A program made the translations under genes and the position numbers. A DNA stretch of 9,792 bases, taken from assembly GCA_024639625.1 (NCBI GenBank), contig JAHEIA010000066.1, positions 1 through 9,792 of the forward strand, written 5' to 3'. The notes below the pieces were generated by a model. It was not told the origin of the DNA. It ran no database searches and saw only the letters and a list, made by a program, of their open reading frames with translations. The stretch is from Chromatiales bacterium. Its GTDB lineage: Bacteria > Pseudomonadota > Gammaproteobacteria > Chromatiales > Chromatiaceae. Shown piece after piece: positions 7,731 through 9,792 of this stretch (positions are counted from its first letter, which is position 1; every line of letters begins with the position of its first letter).

Positions 7731-9792
7731 ATGTCACGATCTCGCAAAACACTCACAACCATCAGGCTCCTGCGACAGGCGGGCCTGATCGGGGCCCTTG
7801 TCATCGGGGCGATGGGATTTAACGCTTCAGCGTCAATCGGACCGCCGATTGTCGATGAGGTGAAGAGCCCGTTCAGCCACTGGTCGCAGGAATGGTGGGA
7901 GCCGCAGACGGTGACGGGCGCGGTCAGCAACAGCCTTACGGGCCAGGGCATTCCCAACGCGAAGGTTACCTTTGCAACCCTCACCGCAGAGTTCGATGCG
8001 GTAACCAACGCAAACGGAGTGTACACCATCGAGGTGCCCGGAATCGCATACTATGACGTGAGTTTCGAGGCCACTCATTACCACACCGTCACGATGACCG
8101 GCGGCCTCATTCCATCGTCGAATATCATCCTGAACGCGGAGCTGGAACCGGTTGCGCCGGTGGTCGTATCGGCCAGCCTCAGCGGGACCGCGGCACCGGG
8201 GGCTACCGTCACCGCAATGGGCAAGGTGATGATCTTCGACGGGTCGAGCCTTGTCAGCGGGAGATGGACTCAACACGAGGGCGCACGGGCCACCATCAGT
8301 AACCCGAATGCTGCCACCACCGCGGTGACTCTCCCCGATCAGGCCGCCTACAAGGAGGAGCTACTCCATCTGCTGAAAGAGCCGCCCATCACGGACGAGC
8401 AGCTTCCGCCCAACGTGCCGCTGCCGGAGGGTGAGTTCTACGGTGGCCTGCAGGATCGTTTCCAAGTGGTAGGCATCAACCATTTTGCGCTCGAGCGGGC
8501 AGAAGAGCTGCCGTTGGAATTCACGATAACCACCTCCTCGGGAGTCTACACTGCGTCAGCAGATTCTCTGGTCGGGCTCCCCTGGCGGGTCAGCACTGGT
8601 CTAAAGACGGTGCCAATTGACGCCCCGGTCTTGCTCTATGGTAAGGAGAACCCGGAAGGCTACAGTTGGACGTTCGCAACCGCTCCGGGCACCTCGACGG
8701 CCATGCTCATGGATGCCGAAAGCCAGAGCCCGTGGTTCACACCCGATGTAGCAGGCGTTTACGAGGTCATGGATGCCCAATCCGGGGAGAGCGTCACAGT
8801 GCACGCCGGCCCCTGGCTGGGCGTTCTCGAACCCTGGTCGACGCTCGACTCGGTGCTCACGGGAGATGGCCGACCTGAGGGGTCTTGGGTCTGCCTGTAC
8901 TGCCACAACGACATCTTCGAGTCCTGGCGCCAGACCGGGCACGCCGAGATCTTCAGCGCGAATGTCAACAGCGGCCCCGGCGGCCATTACGGGCCGAACT
9001 GCTTCGGATGCCACACCGTGGGTTACGATACACAGGGCGACAACGGGGGTTTCGACGACAGGAGCGGCTATCAGGCGTTTCTCGACTCGGGTCTGATGAA
9101 CAACAGCACCGAGGCTTGGACGACACTGCTCTCCGACTTCCCGGATCTGTCCACGACCGCGAACATCCAGTGCGAAAACTGCCACGGCCCGCAGGACAAT
9201 CCACGATTCGACACCATGGCCCACATGGACCAGCCGGGCTCGCCTCGAGTCAGTCTATCGTCGGACGTGTGCGCTTCCTGTCACGGCGAGCCGCTGCGCC
9301 ATGCCCGATTCCAGCAGTGGCAGCTCAGCCGCCACTCCAACTACGAGCTCGCGATCGACGAGAGCGGCAGCGGCAACTGCTCCAGGTGCCACACGGCCAA
9401 CGGGTTTCTGACCTGGCTGCCGGTGCTGCTGGGCGACGTTGCAGGCGACCCTCAGGATAGCATCGAGGTAACCTGGACCTCGGACGAGGCCCATCCGCAG
9501 ACCTGCGTCGTTTGCCACGATCCGCACGAGGCCGGCAACACGAGCGGCATCGATACCAATGCCAAGGTCCGCATCAGCGGCAGCACACCGATGCTGGCCG
9601 CCGGATTCCAGGCCATCGGAGTGGGCAACGGCGCGATGTGCATGACCTGCCACAACACCCGGCGGGGTCTGCGCGACGAGTCCACCTGGCCGACGACCAC
9701 GGACAAAAATCGGGCCCCCCACGGCGGCGTGCAGGCCGACCCCGACCTCGTTCTGGAATTAGAGGTTCACGCCGCAGACAGGGAAGGAAACG
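7731..9792 (+). CDS. Secreted multiheme c-type cytochrome with carboxypeptidase-regulatory-like and PKD-like domains (3' end cut by window)
   Basis: The frame is open from the ATG to the right edge (687 codons plus one base) and continues beyond it. Residues 1-34 are a Sec signal peptide: a basic start, a hydrophobic run around 17-30 and a cleavage site after ASA at 32-34. Residues 59-128 resemble a carboxypeptidase-regulatory-like beta sandwich (VTGAVSN, GIPNAKVTF, NANGVYTIEVPG). Residues 290-370 resemble a PKD/Ig-like domain ending in FTPDVAGVYEV. There is no cysteine before residue 388. Then come seven haem c attachment motifs: CLYCH 388, CFGCH 424, CENCH 481, CASCH 514, CSRCH 550, CVVCH 592 and CMTCH 637. 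All 14 visible cysteines belong to them. Spare histidines (404, 419, 498, 524, 535, 588, 599, 664) could be distal ligands. Spacing and phrases such as CHTVGYD, CENCHGP and APHGGVQAD recall cytochrome c554-like multiheme proteins. Expected role: periplasmic or extracellular electron transfer; substrate unknown. Confidence 0.9.
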   Translation, partial: MSRSRKTLTTIRLLRQAGLIGALVIGAMGFNASASIGPPIVDEVKSPFSHWSQEWWEPQTVTGAVSNSLTGQGIPNAKVTFATLTAEFDAVTNANGVYTIEVPGIAYYDVSFEATHYHTVTMTGGLIPSSNIILNAELEPVAPVVVSASLSGTAAPGATVTAMGKVMIFDGSSLVSGRWTQHEGARATISNPNAATTAVTLPDQAAYKEELLHLLKEPPITDEQLPPNVPLPEGEFYGGLQDRFQVVGINHFALERAEELPLEFTITTSSGVYTASADSLVGLPWRVSTGLKTVPIDAPVLLYGKENPEGYSWTFATAPGTSTAMLMDAESQSPWFTPDVAGVYEVMDAQSGESVTVHAGPWLGVLEPWSTLDSVLTGDGRPEGSWVCLYCHNDIFESWRQTGHAEIFSANVNSGPGGHYGPNCFGCHTVGYDTQGDNGGFDDRSGYQAFLDSGLMNNSTEAWTTLLSDFPDLSTTANIQCENCHGPQDNPRFDTMAHMDQPGSPRVSLSSDVCASCHGEPLRHARFQQWQLSRHSNYELAIDESGSGNCSRCHTANGFLTWLPVLLGDVAGDPQDSIEVTWTSDEAHPQTCVVCHDPHEAGNTSGIDTNAKVRISGSTPMLAAGFQAIGVGNGAMCMTCHNTRRGLRDESTWPTTTDKNRAPHGGVQADPDLVLELEVHAADREGN

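Noticed and set aside
8601..9224. A 207-codon minus-strand open frame opposite the cytochrome gene
   Set aside because: The plus strand here encodes the PKD-like domain and the first haem motifs in one unbroken frame, so the minus-strand frame is a shadow.

Overview
The window fits a GC-rich proteobacterium, most likely a gammaproteobacterium. The main reason is a complete recC-recB pair followed by the start of what should be recD, a gene set typical of that class. A Chromatiales-like or other sulfur- or metal-metabolising lineage is possible given the neighbouring multiheme cytochrome, but that is an inference from gene content and was not tested by any search.

Layout. Positions 1-6867 hold a minus-strand operon read right to left: recC (6867 to 3628), recB (3631 to 59) and the first 20 codons of a probable recD (62 to the window edge). 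Both junctions are 4-base start/stop overlaps (GTGA and ATGA), so the three are almost certainly one translationally coupled transcript. The ptrA protease gene that separates recC and recB in E. coli is absent. All helicase motifs and the nuclease catalytic residues of RecB are intact, so the enzyme looks functional: a DNA-end-processing helicase/nuclease that starts recombinational repair and degrades foreign linear DNA.

Positions 6868-7730 are an 863-base divergent intergenic region with no convincing intact gene. It holds weak promoter candidates for both flanking genes, a GC-rich palindrome inside a larger imperfect inverted repeat (7081-7115), an open frame with coding-like character but no normal start codon (7236-7517, possibly a gene remnant), and a nested inverted repeat (7511-7568) whose right arm overlaps the candidate -10 box for the cytochrome gene.

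From 7731 to the right edge runs a plus-strand gene, cut by the window, for a secreted multiheme c-type cytochrome. The visible 687 residues show a Sec signal peptide, a carboxypeptidase-regulatory-like beta domain, a PKD/Ig-like domain and then seven CXXCH haem-attachment motifs in a cytochrome c554-like arrangement. It is expected to act outside the cytoplasmic membrane in electron transfer. It appears to be functionally unrelated to recCBD; the two units diverge and probably just share a boundary.
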